A stretch of 64,000 nt of DNA, from NCBI RefSeq assembly GCF_000211815.1, contig NZ_GL890973.1, forward strand, positions 37,663 to 101,662. The letters run 5' to 3'. Below the pieces are notes generated by a model. It saw only the letters and a program-made list of their open reading frames with translations. It did not search any database and had not been told where the DNA came from. The position numbers were made by a program, and so were the translations under genes. Within the stretch, counting starts at the first letter, position 1; each line of letters opens with the position of its first letter. This DNA is from Moorena producens 3L (GTDB lineage: Bacteria; Cyanobacteriota; Cyanobacteriia; Cyanobacteriales; Coleofasciculaceae). Of this stretch, positions 17,689 to 26,719 are shown one piece after another.

Positions 17689-18252
17689 TTACGCTAGAAC
17701 CTGTTTAATCGATTCGGTGACTTGCTCTAAGGAGAGATCACCATTAATAGATTTTAAAGCTGAGTGTTCTCGGTAAAATTCCACCAAAGGAGCTGTTTGA
17801 TGGTTATAGACCTCAAGACGTGTGCGGATAGTTTCCTCATTATCATCTGTACGTCCCTCCTTACGACCCCTTTCCAATAGTCTGTCGATCAAAACCTGAT
17901 CTGGCACTTCTAGGTTGATGGCACCATCCAAAGTTTGGTCAAGCTCCTGCAACAGGTCATTCAAGAAATGGGCTTGGCTGACGTTACGGGGAAAACCGTC
18001 TAAAATCCAACCATTTTGAGCATCGGGTTGATTTAGGCGATCGCGGATCAGATCTATGAGCAACTCGTCAGGCACCAATTCTCCTTTATCCATATAGGAC
18101 TGAGCTTTTTGACCCAGGAGGGTTTGAGCACTTACAGCCCCTCGCAAAATTTCCCCGGTGGAAATGTGAGGAATCCCTAGTTGTTCAGCCACAATTTTGG
18201 CTTGAGTTCCTTTACCTGCTCCTGGAGGTCCTAAAAAGATTAATCTCTTCAT
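17689..18252 (-). CDS. adk: Adenylate kinase
   Basis: 187 residues. Walker A GPPGAGKGTQ (residues 8-17), AMP-binding HISTGEILR and DGFPRNVSQAHFL, short LID (LLERGRKEGRTDDNEETIR) without zinc Cys. Interconverts ATP+AMP and 2 ADP. Placed between secY and infA. Confidence 0.97.
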   Translation of the reverse strand: MKRLIFLGPPGAGKGTQAKIVAEQLGIPHISTGEILRGAVSAQTLLGQKAQSYMDKGELVPDELLIDLIRDRLNQPDAQNGWILDGFPRNVSQAHFLNDLLQELDQTLDGAINLEVPDQVLIDRLLERGRKEGRTDDNEETIRTRLEVYNHQTAPLVEFYREHSALKSINGDLSLEQVTESIKQVLA

Positions 18253-18376
18253 GTGTCATGTGTCATGGGTAATGTGTCAGTTGGTTTTTGTCCTAGGCAA
18301 TGAACAACAACCAACTGACCCGAAAATTTGAGGCTCATCCACCTAAAAAAGCTGCTGCGCCCATTGCCCAATCGCT

Positions 18377-19717
18377 TTATTGCTTGACCATACCTTCGTA
18401 ACGCTGGGAAATCACGTAGGTTTGAATTTGCTTGGCTGTGTCAATGGCAACCCCCACCAAAATCAGCAACGATGTGGCACCTAATCCCCTAAATGTGGTT
18501 ACACCAGTGGCGCTTTCGACTGCAGTTGGTACTACAGCTACCAGTCCTAGGAAAATTGCTCCTAATAAGGTCAGTCGGTTCAAAACTCTCTCTATATATT
18601 CACTCGTAGCCCTTCCTGGTCGAATACCAGGGATACTCGCCCCCATTTTCTTCAAATTCTGGGACATATCTACTGGGTTTATAATCAGTGAGGCGTAGAA
18701 GTAGCTAAAGAACAAAATCAAGACTAAATAGACAGCAACATAGACCCAAGGAGTTTGACCATTGGGGTTGAGATAATTGGCAATCTGGATTAGGACTTGA
18801 TTGATTGAGCCTAACAATCCATTGCTATTATCGCCACTAGTTATCCCAGCTAGGGATGTGGGTAGGATTAAGACGGCTGAGGCAAAGATAATTGGCATCA
18901 CGCCACCTTGGTTTAACCTTAGGGGCAAATAATTTTTCCGCTCCCGGTAAAGGCGCTTACCAACTTGACGTCTGGCAGTAATAATCGGAATTCGTCGGCT
19001 GCCTTCTTGCACAAAGACAATACCAACAATCATGACTAGGAAAACTAACAGCAGCACAATTACCTTACCCACCGTTTCTCGACCCCCGGTCTGAGCCAGT
19101 TCAATGGTTTGACCCAAGGTGCGGGGCAAAACAGCAACAATATTGACAAAAATCAATAGTGAAGCTCCGTTGCCAATACCTCGTTCGGTAATTAACTCTG
19201 ATAGCCACATCACAAACATAGAGCCAGCCGTGAGGGCAAGTACAGTTTCAAACACAAAGAATGCGCCTGGTTCAACAGCAAACCGCTGTGCCCACAACGA
19301 TAAGCCAATACTTTGAATCACAGACCAGCCTAGGGCAACATAACGGGTAATCTGACCGATTTTTCGACGCCCTGCTTCACCTTCATTTTTCTGCAAATTT
19401 TCTAAAGCAGGAATTGCTGCCGTTAGCAGTTGTAGGATAATCGAAGCATTAATATAAGGCAAAATTCCCAAGGCAAAAATCCCTAGGGCGGAAAAACCAC
19501 CACCAGAGAAAAAGTCCAAAAGACCTACAAACGGGCTATTCTGGAGTTCTGCTGAAAATCTGGCTCGATCAATTCCTGGTACAGGAAGAAAGACACCCAA
19601 GCGGGCTAAAATTAACAAACCAACGGTGACAAGCAGCCGACCTCTAAGGCCAGCCGCTTGAGCCATTTGCATAAACGTCTCTTGAGCAGTTGGGGCTTTG
19701 TCTCGACTGACAGTCAT
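18377..19717 (-). CDS. secY: Preprotein translocase subunit SecY
   Basis: 446 residues, ten hydrophobic membrane spans. LGVFLPVPGIDRARF near the start, GGFSALGIFALGILPYINAS, and the cytoplasmic loop TARRQVGKRLYRERKNYLPL are SecY signatures. It begins 44 bases after the rplO stop. Confidence 0.98.
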   Translation of the reverse strand: MTVSRDKAPTAQETFMQMAQAAGLRGRLLVTVGLLILARLGVFLPVPGIDRARFSAELQNSPFVGLLDFFSGGGFSALGIFALGILPYINASIILQLLTAAIPALENLQKNEGEAGRRKIGQITRYVALGWSVIQSIGLSLWAQRFAVEPGAFFVFETVLALTAGSMFVMWLSELITERGIGNGASLLIFVNIVAVLPRTLGQTIELAQTGGRETVGKVIVLLLVFLVMIVGIVFVQEGSRRIPIITARRQVGKRLYRERKNYLPLRLNQGGVMPIIFASAVLILPTSLAGITSGDNSNGLLGSINQVLIQIANYLNPNGQTPWVYVAVYLVLILFFSYFYASLIINPVDMSQNLKKMGASIPGIRPGRATSEYIERVLNRLTLLGAIFLGLVAVVPTAVESATGVTTFRGLGATSLLILVGVAIDTAKQIQTYVISQRYEGMVKQ

Positions 19718-19761
19718 TTAAGGTACCTCTTGAAGATACAGGAGCATAAGGGCTAAAGGGG

Positions 19762-20211
19762 TTACTTAGCTATAACTTCCCAGCTGCCACCAGCCGCCTC
19801 GATTTTTTGGCGGGCACCACTTGTAAAGGCAGCAGCTTTTATATTGAGTGGCACATTCAGCTCCCCATCACCGAGTAGTTTCAATGGACCATCATTGGTG
19901 GTGACCACACCTGTCTCCAACAATGATTCCAAAGTTACCTCAGTATTGGCGGGAAGTGAGGCCAACTTACCTACGTTGATTGTAGTGTAATGTTTGGGGT
20001 TAATGACCGTAAAGTGTTTTAACTTGGGGATACGGCGATATAAGGGCATCTGACCCCCTTCAAAACCAGGTCTTGTCCCTCGACCTGAACGGGATTTTTG
20101 ACCACGCATTCCAAAACCGCAGCTAGCCCCTTGACCAGCGGCAATGCCACGACCTACACGGCGTCGGCGCTTTTTGGAGCCTTTTTTTGGGACTGCATCA
20201 TTGATTCTCAT
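19762..20211 (-). CDS. rplO: 50S ribosomal protein L15
   Basis: 149 residues. The basic Gly-rich N-terminus (KKGSKKRRRRVGRGIAAGQG) and GFEGGQMPLYRRIPKLKHF are characteristic. rpmD (L30) is absent between rpsE and rplO, as usual in cyanobacteria. Confidence 0.98.
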   Translation of the reverse strand: MRINDAVPKKGSKKRRRRVGRGIAAGQGASCGFGMRGQKSRSGRGTRPGFEGGQMPLYRRIPKLKHFTVINPKHYTTINVGKLASLPANTEVTLESLLETGVVTTNDGPLKLLGDGELNVPLNIKAAAFTSGARQKIEAAGGSWEVIAK

Positions 20212-20318
20212 CGATCGTTTTTTGTAAGGGTGAAAATGTTTTTTTTAAGATTGACGGCTGACGCTAAACCGTCAACCTTGAGCATATTACTTTTATTTCT
20301 AGCTACCTGGTTTTTAAT

Positions 20319-20840
20319 TTATGCATAGATTTGTTCAAGGGGAATGTCTCGTTCTTGAGCCACCTCTGAAAATGTGCGTAGGGAATCAAGAGAGTTGATT
20401 GCTGCTCTAGCATTATTGAGGGGGTTATTGGAACCAAGCTGTTTAGCTAAGACATTTTTAACTCCAGCTAACTCAAGTACTGTGCGCACAGCACCCCCAG
20501 CAATTACCCCAGTTCCGGGAGCAGCAGGTCGCATGATTACTTTGGCTCCCACCGCCCTACCTCTAGATGGGTGAGGAATGGAATTAGTTTTGGTTAAGGG
20601 TACATCAATCAGTTGCTTTTTGGCATCAGCAACTCCTTTACGGACAGCACCAATTACATCACTGGCTTTGCCTACACCAACCCCCACTTGACCTTTTTCA
20701 TTACCTACAACTACGATGGCCCGGAAGCTCAACTTTTTGCCCCCTTTGACCACCTTACTAACGCGGCGGATTTGGATAACCCGCTCTTGCCAATTACTTT
20801 CTTTTTCTTTAGAGCGGTTGTTTTTTCTACGATTTGCCAT
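20319..20840 (-). CDS. rpsE: 30S ribosomal protein S5
   Basis: 173 residues. WQERVIQIRRVSKVVKGGKK and FRAIVVVGNEKGQVGVGVGK (dsRBD-like), then RPAAPGTGVIAGGAVRTVLE. Confidence 0.98.
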   Translation of the reverse strand: MANRRKNNRSKEKESNWQERVIQIRRVSKVVKGGKKLSFRAIVVVGNEKGQVGVGVGKASDVIGAVRKGVADAKKQLIDVPLTKTNSIPHPSRGRAVGAKVIMRPAAPGTGVIAGGAVRTVLELAGVKNVLAKQLGSNNPLNNARAAINSLDSLRTFSEVAQERDIPLEQIYA

Positions 20841-20954
20841 AGTTCGCTAGAAATTAAATCATGATAGTAAGTATTCAAAGATTAGCTAATTTATAGTTGC
20901 TAATTTTTAACTGTTAATTTCAATTTTCAGTTGTTAATTGTCAATTAGCATTTA

Positions 20955-21317
20955 CTAAAAATCTAGCCCTGCTTCACGAGCAGCTTCTGCTAAAGCTTTG
21001 ACACGACCATGATATAGGTAGCCCCCACGGTCAAAGACCACTTTCTTGAGACCTTTTTCTAGTGCTCGCTGGGCCACCAACTGACCCACTTTAGCTGAGG
21101 CTTCACAAGTGGCTCCAGATTTGAGTTCAGATCTCAGAGCTGGTTCTAACGTTGAAGCTGCCACTATGGTATGTTGCTGATTGTCATCGATAACTTGCAC
21201 ATAAATGTGCTCATTAGAGCGAAATACAGCTAATCTTGGGCGTTCAGCAGTACCACTGACTTTCCGGCGTACCCGCCTATGTCTGTGTCGTATAGATTCT
21301 TTTCGAGTAAGTTTCAT
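20955..21317 (-). CDS. rplR: 50S ribosomal protein L18
   Basis: 120 residues. RPRLAVFRSNEHIYVQVIDD and KKVVFDRGGYLYHGRVKALA; binds 5S rRNA. Starts 3 bases after rplF ends. Confidence 0.98.
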   Translation of the reverse strand: MKLTRKESIRHRHRRVRRKVSGTAERPRLAVFRSNEHIYVQVIDDNQQHTIVAASTLEPALRSELKSGATCEASAKVGQLVAQRALEKGLKKVVFDRGGYLYHGRVKALAEAAREAGLDF

Positions 21318-21320
21318 AGT

Positions 21321-21860
21321 TTACTTCTTACCTGCTTTACCAGCTTTACGTCTGACTATTTCACCGGCATATCGAATGCCTTTACCTTTATAGACTTCTG
21401 GGGGTCGAACTGCACGAATTTTTGCAGCTGTGTTGCCTACAACTTCTTTGTTGATGCCACTGACAATCACGTTGGTGTTGTTTTCAACTTTGACTTGAAT
21501 CCCCTCAGGAGGAACGATCTCCACTGGCTTGCTGTAACCAACGTTTAAAATCAGATTACGACCCTGCACTTGAGCTCGATAACCGACTCCCTGAATGTCC
21601 AAACGTTTTTCAAACCCTTTGGAGACTCCCTCAATCATGTTGGCAACCAAAGTGCGAGACAAACCATGACTTTCACGGGCGGTTCGGGTTTCTTCGCGCC
21701 GGGAAACCTGTACAGTTTCACCAACTTGCTCAGCTTTAATTGTATCTGGCAAAACCCAATCCAGTTCACCTTTGGAACCTTTGACCTTCACCTGTTGACC
21801 GTCTATTGTTACAGTAACTTTACTGGGAATTGGTATAGGGCGCTTGCCAATACGTGACAT
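21321..21860 (-). CDS. rplF: 50S ribosomal protein L6
   Basis: 179 residues. MSRIGKRPIPIPSKVTV at the start, two L6 folds, and PPEVYKGKGIRYAGEIVRRK near the end. The ATG follows GGAGGATAA. Confidence 0.98.
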   Translation of the reverse strand: MSRIGKRPIPIPSKVTVTIDGQQVKVKGSKGELDWVLPDTIKAEQVGETVQVSRREETRTARESHGLSRTLVANMIEGVSKGFEKRLDIQGVGYRAQVQGRNLILNVGYSKPVEIVPPEGIQVKVENNTNVIVSGINKEVVGNTAAKIRAVRPPEVYKGKGIRYAGEIVRRKAGKAGKK

Positions 21861-22122
21861 AAAATTATCCTCCTAACTAAAGAAGTATGAAATATAAAGT
21901 ATGAAGTATGAAGTATGAAGTATGTCATGAATTGGTTAATCAGCTAATCCGATCAATCCTAGGTTGGCCCAAGGACCGTTTGGCATATACTGAGCTGATT
22001 ATTGCTCGAACTGATGCTCTAATCTACAGGGGCTTCCAGCTGATAGCTGGCAAGCCTAGATTTTTAAGTAGCGAGTCAGCTGACGGCTCTTAGTAGATCC
22101 TTCATCCTTCATGCTTCATCCT
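21861..22122. other. Long spacer with heptamer array inside the spc cluster
   Basis: 262 bases between rpsH and rplF, where a few bases are normal. 21881-21924 is a GAAGTAT heptamer array; the rest holds no gene. Confidence 0.6.
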
Positions 22123-22524
22123 TTACCATACGTAACACAGAACTTCACCACCAATTCCCCGACGCCTTGCTTCCCTGTCGGTCATGATGCCATTAGAAGT
22201 AGAGATAATAGCAATCCCAATCCCTCCCAAGACTCTTGGCAGTTCTTTACGGTTGGAGTAAACTCGCAATCCAGGTTTACTCACCCGCTTCAGGGCTCTG
22301 ATAATTGGTTTGCGATTGTTGCCCTTGTATTTTAGGGAAACAACTAAGTATTTTTTGACCCCTTCGCCTGCTTCCTCAAAATCAGTAATAAAGCCTTCTT
22401 CTTTGAGTACTTGGGCAATCGCCCGGGTCATTTTAGTTGATTGTACATTTGTTGTTTGATGCCGAACCAAGCAGGCATTTCTAATGCGGGTCAGCATATC
22501 TGCAATTGTGTCGTTTGCCGGCAT
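22123..22524 (-). CDS. rpsH: 30S ribosomal protein S8
   Basis: 133 residues. DTIADMLTRIRNA at the start and GIAIISTSNGIMTDREARRR near the end. No rpsN lies next to it, the normal state in cyanobacteria. Confidence 0.98.
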   Translation of the reverse strand: MPANDTIADMLTRIRNACLVRHQTTNVQSTKMTRAIAQVLKEEGFITDFEEAGEGVKKYLVVSLKYKGNNRKPIIRALKRVSKPGLRVYSNRKELPRVLGGIGIAIISTSNGIMTDREARRRGIGGEVLCYVW

Positions 22525-22547
22525 TGTTCCTTCCTATGATTACAGGC

Positions 22548-23093
22548 TTATTTATCCCGGAAAGGCATTCCCATCTCTTTGAGTAAGGCGCGACCTTCTT
22601 CGTCAGTGTTGGCAGTGGTGACTATGGTAATATCCATACCACGAATCTGATCGATGCTGTCGTAGTCTACTTCTGGAAAAATGAGTTGCTCTCGCACCCC
22701 AAGAGTGTAGTTACCACGACCGTCAAAGCTTCTAGGGCTAAGACCCCGAAAGTCCCGAATTCTTGGTAGGGCTAAGTTAATTAGCCGCTCTAGAAAGGAG
22801 TACATACGCTCTGAACGGAGGGTAACCGTGACACCAACAGGCATCCCGGCACGGATTTTAAAACCCGCGATCGCTTGTTTTGCTCGTGTGACCACCGGTT
22901 TTTGACCGGTGATTATGGCAATTTCGTTTACCGATGATTCCAGAGCCTTGGCATTTTGAGATGCCTCTCCTAATCCTCGGTTAAGACTAACTTTGACTAA
23001 TTTCGGTACTTGATGAATGTTTTTGTAACCGAATTGCTCTTTTAATTTGGGGACTATTGTTTCCTGGTATAGGATTTTTAACCCTTTTGTCAT
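22548..23093 (-). CDS. rplE: 50S ribosomal protein L5
   Basis: 181 residues. IHQVPKLVKVSLNRGLGEAS, GQKPVVTRAKQAIAGFKIR and DFRGLSPRSFDGRGNYTLG; binds 5S rRNA. Starts 74 bases after the open frame upstream enters the rplX region. Confidence 0.98.
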   Translation of the reverse strand: MTKGLKILYQETIVPKLKEQFGYKNIHQVPKLVKVSLNRGLGEASQNAKALESSVNEIAIITGQKPVVTRAKQAIAGFKIRAGMPVGVTVTLRSERMYSFLERLINLALPRIRDFRGLSPRSFDGRGNYTLGVREQLIFPEVDYDSIDQIRGMDITIVTTANTDEEGRALLKEMGMPFRDK

Positions 23094-23167
23094 AGTTTTT
23101 TTCCTTTGATTTCCCTGGGCTTGGTCAGGGCAATTGTCATTAGTTATTAGTCATTGGTCATTGACCA

Positions 23168-23551
23168 TTAGCCATTAGTAACTGAATAATTAGTCAATAA
23201 TCTCACCAGTTTTTTTGAGCATCCGCACCTTCCGACCATCGTCGGTAAAGGTATAGCAGATGCGGCTAGCAATTTTTCTTTATTCGAGTAAAGCATAACG
23301 TTGGAGCTATGGATTGGAGCTTCAAACGTAGCAATTTGACCTTTCTCACCTTCTTGTTGAGGCTTGACATGCTTAGTTTTGACGTTAACTCCTTTGACTA
23401 CTACCTTGCTAATTTTGGGTAGCGTCCGCAAAATTTCTCCAATTTTGCCTTTATCTCGACCGGCAATCACTTGTACCGTGTCGCCCTTTTTAACGTGCAT
23501 TTTGTAGCGTAATGGGGTATCAGTTTGTGCCTTCTGGTGTTTAATTGGCAT
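23168..23551 (-). CDS. rplX: 50S ribosomal protein L24, frameshifted near the C-terminus
   Basis: Residues 1-93 are normal L24 with its KOW motif (VKKGDTVQVIAGRDKGKIGE, HVKPQQEGEKGQI, APIHSSNVMLYSNKEK). After the A-run at 23273-23277 (TTTTT on +) the frame is lost, and the current frame gives an unrelated tail to a stop at 23168. The +1 frame instead gives the standard L24 end, IASRICYTFTDDGRKVRMLK plus KTGEIID, stopping at 23190. One missing A explains it. ATG overlaps the rplN stop (TGATG). Because L24 is present in all bacteria, a sequencing or assembly error is likely, but a real mutation cannot be excluded. Confidence 0.9.
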   Translation of the reverse strand: MPIKHQKAQTDTPLRYKMHVKKGDTVQVIAGRDKGKIGEILRTLPKISKVVVKGVNVKTKHVKPQQEGEKGQIATFEAPIHSSNVMLYSNKEKLLAASAIPLPTMVGRCGCSKKLVRLLTNYSVTNG

Positions 23552-23919
23552 CAGAGTACCTCCGGAGCAAGGGATATAATTTTTGTGAAGTTTTTCTCTC
23601 GCAGTTCCCGCGCTACAGGGCCAAAAACGCGGGTCCCTCTGGGATTGCCATCTGGGTTTATGATTACTGCTGCGTTGTCATCAAAGCGAATACTCATACC
23701 GCTTTCCCGACGTAGCCCCTTGCGGGTGCGCACAATCACAGCCCTAACTACATCTGACTTTTTGACGCCCATATTTGGAATGGCATCTTTGACCACACCA
23801 ATAATTACATCACCCACACCGCCGTAGCGCCGATTTCCTGCACCAATAACGCGGATGCACATTATTTTTCTGGCTCCACTGTTGTCAGCAACGTTTAGGT
23901 AGCTCTCTTGTTGAATCAT
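23551..23919 (-). CDS. rplN: 50S ribosomal protein L14
   Basis: 122 residues. MIQQESYLNVADNSGARKIM and GTRVFGPVARELREKNFTKI. Its stop overlaps the rplX start, so the two are translationally coupled. Confidence 0.98.
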   Translation of the reverse strand: MIQQESYLNVADNSGARKIMCIRVIGAGNRRYGGVGDVIIGVVKDAIPNMGVKKSDVVRAVIVRTRKGLRRESGMSIRFDDNAAVIINPDGNPRGTRVFGPVARELREKNFTKIISLAPEVL

Positions 23920-24070
23920 CAGTGTTCCTCCTCTAATAGAGTAATGAGTTATGAGTTAAACGAGTTATTAGTTAAACATTGCTAAGTTTCCAATTCCGAA
24001 AGGATTTTCTTCCGAGATCTCACGCACATTGGTAGGTCGTGGAAAACCCACATCGACTAGGGTTAACTCG

Positions 24071-24319
24071 CTATTTTGAGGAACTACTGACGATTTCAGC
24101 AACCATCCAGCGTTTGGTACGACTCAGTGGTCGTGTTTCTCTAATCCGAACGCGATCGCCTTCTTTACATTTATTTTCCTCATCATGAGCTTTGTATCGC
24201 TTGGTACGCACAACAATTTTGCCGTACTTTGGGTGGGGAGACCTATTTTCAATAGCCACCACCACAGTTTTGTTCATTTTGTCGCTGACCACCAGGCCAA
24301 CTCTCTCTTTTGCTGCCAT
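24071..24319 (-). CDS. rpsQ: 30S ribosomal protein S17
   Basis: 82 residues, OB fold: GLVVSDKMNKTVVVAIENR and HPKYGKIVVRTKRYKAHDEE. Starts 8 bases after rpmC ends. Confidence 0.98.
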   Translation of the reverse strand: MAAKERVGLVVSDKMNKTVVVAIENRSPHPKYGKIVVRTKRYKAHDEENKCKEGDRVRIRETRPLSRTKRWMVAEIVSSSSK

Positions 24320-24327
24320 ACTATTCC

Positions 24328-24612
24328 TTATGCTTCTGATTCTGATTGTGGGGTATCACTTTGTTCTGATTGTGGGGTATCACTTTGTGAGGTATCTGTT
24401 GATTCTTTCTGTTTAGCGAGTTGGCGTTCTCGTTCTACTGTCATTAGCTGAGCGATTCGGTGCTTAAGATGCTTAAACTGGTGAGGTTTTTCTAAGCGTT
24501 TGGTTGCCTTTTGCAGGCGCAAGTCAAACAACTGACGCTTAGCTGCTAAGATTTCCTGCTCTAGTTCGGCATCGCTCAGGCTTCTAGCATCTTCTATCTT
24601 GGGCAGAGCCAT
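24328..24612 (-). CDS. rpmC: 50S ribosomal protein L29 with repeat-born tail
   Basis: 94 residues, longer than the usual 65-75. The L29 core (LSDAELEQEILAAKRQLFDL, HRIAQLMTVERERQLAKQ) is followed by a Ser/Gln/Glu tail in which SDTPQSEQ is duplicated; the DNA is a 24-bp tandem repeat near 24335-24390. The tail is probably dispensable. Confidence 0.96.
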   Translation of the reverse strand: MALPKIEDARSLSDAELEQEILAAKRQLFDLRLQKATKRLEKPHQFKHLKHRIAQLMTVERERQLAKQKESTDTSQSDTPQSEQSDTPQSESEA

Positions 24613-24615
24613 AGC

Positions 24616-25035
24616 TTATACCTGTTCCCCTTCACGAGAAATGAACTTCAATTTAATGGGAAATTTGTTCGCAGCCAGACGCATGGCTTCCCGAGCCACC
24701 TCTTCGCTTACCCCAGCGATTTCATAGATAATCCGACCGGGTTTAACTACTGCTACCCAAAACTCTGGGGAACCTTTTCCAGAACCCATACGAGTTTCTG
24801 CTGGACGCATGGTGACTGGTTTATCTGGGAAAATTCGAATCCAGATTTTGCCACCACGACGAACGTAGCGCGTCATTGCCCGACGACCTGCTTCGATTTG
24901 GCGGGAGGTAATCCAAGCTGGTTCTGTGGCTTGCAGGGCATAATCACCAAAGTTAATGGTACTGCCACGAGTGGCCATACCCTTCATTCGTCCCCGGTGC
25001 TGTTTGCGATATTTTGTTCTTTTTGGACTTAACAT
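24616..25035 (-). CDS. rplP: 50S ribosomal protein L16
   Basis: Start set at ATG 25035 (MLSPKRTKYRKQHRGRMKG), the conserved N-terminus; 15 extra upstream codons to 25080 are open but not conserved. 139 residues. GRMKGMATRGSTINFGDYAL and RMGSGKGSPEFWVAVVKPGR are diagnostic. Confidence 0.98.
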   Translation of the reverse strand: MLSPKRTKYRKQHRGRMKGMATRGSTINFGDYALQATEPAWITSRQIEAGRRAMTRYVRRGGKIWIRIFPDKPVTMRPAETRMGSGKGSPEFWVAVVKPGRIIYEIAGVSEEVAREAMRLAANKFPIKLKFISREGEQV

Positions 25036-25120
25036 AATTTGTTCTTTGTTAATTGAAAATCGAAAATTGAAAACTGACAATTAACAAGCAAGCAATTTTC
25101 AAAATACTAGTGAGTCATTA

Positions 25121-25846
25121 CTAGTCATTTGAGCGGTCTTCAAACTGCTGGCGGCGTTTTGGCTGACGGCGACGAGGTTGAGCTGTGTTAGGGGTAGGCT
25201 TTTCTTCTTGACCGGGAATCACTTCCCCTTTGAACACCCAAACTTTAATGCCCAAAATTCCATAAATGGTTTGGGCCGTTTTGTAGGAATAGTCAATATT
25301 TGCCCGGAGGGTATGGAGGGGCACTCGTCCTTCACGAGTCCACTCGGTTCGGGCAATTTCAGCTCCATTTAACCGACCACCTACCTGAACTTTAATCCCT
25401 TGGACATCAGCCCGCTGAGCCCGCTGAATTGCTTGACGAACCACTCGTCTGAAGGAAACTCGGCGCTCTAGCTGTTGGGCAATGTACTCGGCAATTAGGG
25501 TAGCATCTGCATCCACCCGTGATACTTCCACGACATTGATACGAATCTGACGATTGTTGCCCAGGGATTTTTGCAGACCGACACGCAAAGACTCAATACC
25601 ACTGCCACCACGACCAACAACTACTCCAGGTCGAGCTGTATGAATTTCTAAATCAATCTGGTCAGCTTTGCGCTCAATCCGGATGTCGGAAATTCCAGCA
25701 TTATTGAGGTTTTTGTCAACATATTGTCTGATTTGATAATCTTCCTGCAACAGAAGCGGATAACGCTTTGAGTCGGCAAACCAGCGAGAGCGATGCTCTT
25801 GCGTGATACCTAGCCGAAAACCAATTGGATGTATTTTCTGTCCCAC
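25121..25846 (-). CDS. rpsC: 30S ribosomal protein S3
   Basis: 241 residues. Starts MGQKIHPIGFRLGITQEHRS; the KH domain has VVGRGGSGIESLR; the C-terminal half has GRLNGAEIARTEWTREGRVP. A basic Pro/Arg/Gln tail ends it. Confidence 0.98.
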   Translation of the reverse strand: MGQKIHPIGFRLGITQEHRSRWFADSKRYPLLLQEDYQIRQYVDKNLNNAGISDIRIERKADQIDLEIHTARPGVVVGRGGSGIESLRVGLQKSLGNNRQIRINVVEVSRVDADATLIAEYIAQQLERRVSFRRVVRQAIQRAQRADVQGIKVQVGGRLNGAEIARTEWTREGRVPLHTLRANIDYSYKTAQTIYGILGIKVWVFKGEVIPGQEEKPTPNTAQPRRRQPKRRQQFEDRSND

Positions 25847-25922
25847 TGTTCTTTTCTTTCCCTATTATCTAGCCATAGCGCTATTAGTGTTCACCCTTGG
25901 TAATGCTCAATCAACTCACTAA

Positions 25923-26282
25923 CTAATCATCTACTTCTGGAGAAACAGCCACCGTGATATGGCAGGTTGGCTTGCGAATCTGATAAGCACGACCTTGAGC
26001 TCTTGGTCGATACCGCTTCAAGCTTGGTCCCATATCCGCAAAAGCTTTAGTGATGTATAAGCTAGCTGGGTCAATCCCTGCATTGTGTTCAGCATTGGCA
26101 ACAGCGGAGCGTAGTACTTTCAAGACTGGTTGACAAGCCCGGTAGGGCATAAATTCCAGAATGATCAGAGCTTCCCGATAGGAACGCCCCCGAATTTGGT
26201 CAAGTACTCGCCTCACTTTACTTGGAGACATCCGAATGTAGCGTGCGATCGCTTTAGTTTCTGCTGTAGTGTCTATCGCCAT
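25923..26282 (-). CDS. rplV: 50S ribosomal protein L22
   Basis: 119 residues. YIRMSPSKVRRVLDQIRGRS and the tunnel hairpin FADMGPSLKRYRPRAQGRAY. It lies between rpsS and rpsC. Confidence 0.98.
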   Translation of the reverse strand: MAIDTTAETKAIARYIRMSPSKVRRVLDQIRGRSYREALIILEFMPYRACQPVLKVLRSAVANAEHNAGIDPASLYITKAFADMGPSLKRYRPRAQGRAYQIRKPTCHITVAVSPEVDD

Positions 26283-26332
26283 CGTTCCATCATTTGCTTT
26301 CTTTATAGCTACTAACTACTGAACTAATCACT

Positions 26333-26608
26333 TTAACGACGGGCCTTACCATCCTTAACATGTCCCCGAAATGTTCGAGTCGGGGCAAATTCGCCCAGCT
26401 TATGACCTACCATCTGCTCATTGATAAAAACTGGTACATGTGTCCGCCCGTTATGAACGGCAATGGTGTGACCAACCATCTGCGGCACAATGGTCGAGGC
26501 TCTTGACCAGGTTTTAATCACCTGTTTTTCACCTTTAGCATTCAAGGTTTCAATCTTAGTCAGAAGACTATCGGCTATAAAAGGACCTTTTTTTAATGAA
26601 CGACCCAT
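26333..26608 (-). CDS. rpsS: 30S ribosomal protein S19
   Basis: 91 residues. MGRSLKKGPFIADSLLTKIE, KTWSRASTIVPQMVGHTIAV and GHKLGEFAPTRTFRGH. The 111-base spacer upstream is a TTAGTTGxTAGTTG heptamer-like array. Confidence 0.98.
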   Translation of the reverse strand: MGRSLKKGPFIADSLLTKIETLNAKGEKQVIKTWSRASTIVPQMVGHTIAVHNGRTHVPVFINEQMVGHKLGEFAPTRTFRGHVKDGKARR

Positions 26609-26719
26609 AATTCAACGCTCGTTAGTTTTTAGTTGTTAGTTGGTAGTTAATAGTTGCTAGTTGGTAGTGATTAGTTGCTATTTACAACGTTTAACCTGCT
26701 AACTTTAACGTTCAACTCC

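Noticed and set aside
23168..23551. Programmed frameshift in rplX
   Set aside because: No slippery heptamer with a downstream structure is evident; a one-base loss in a homopolymer explains it more simply.
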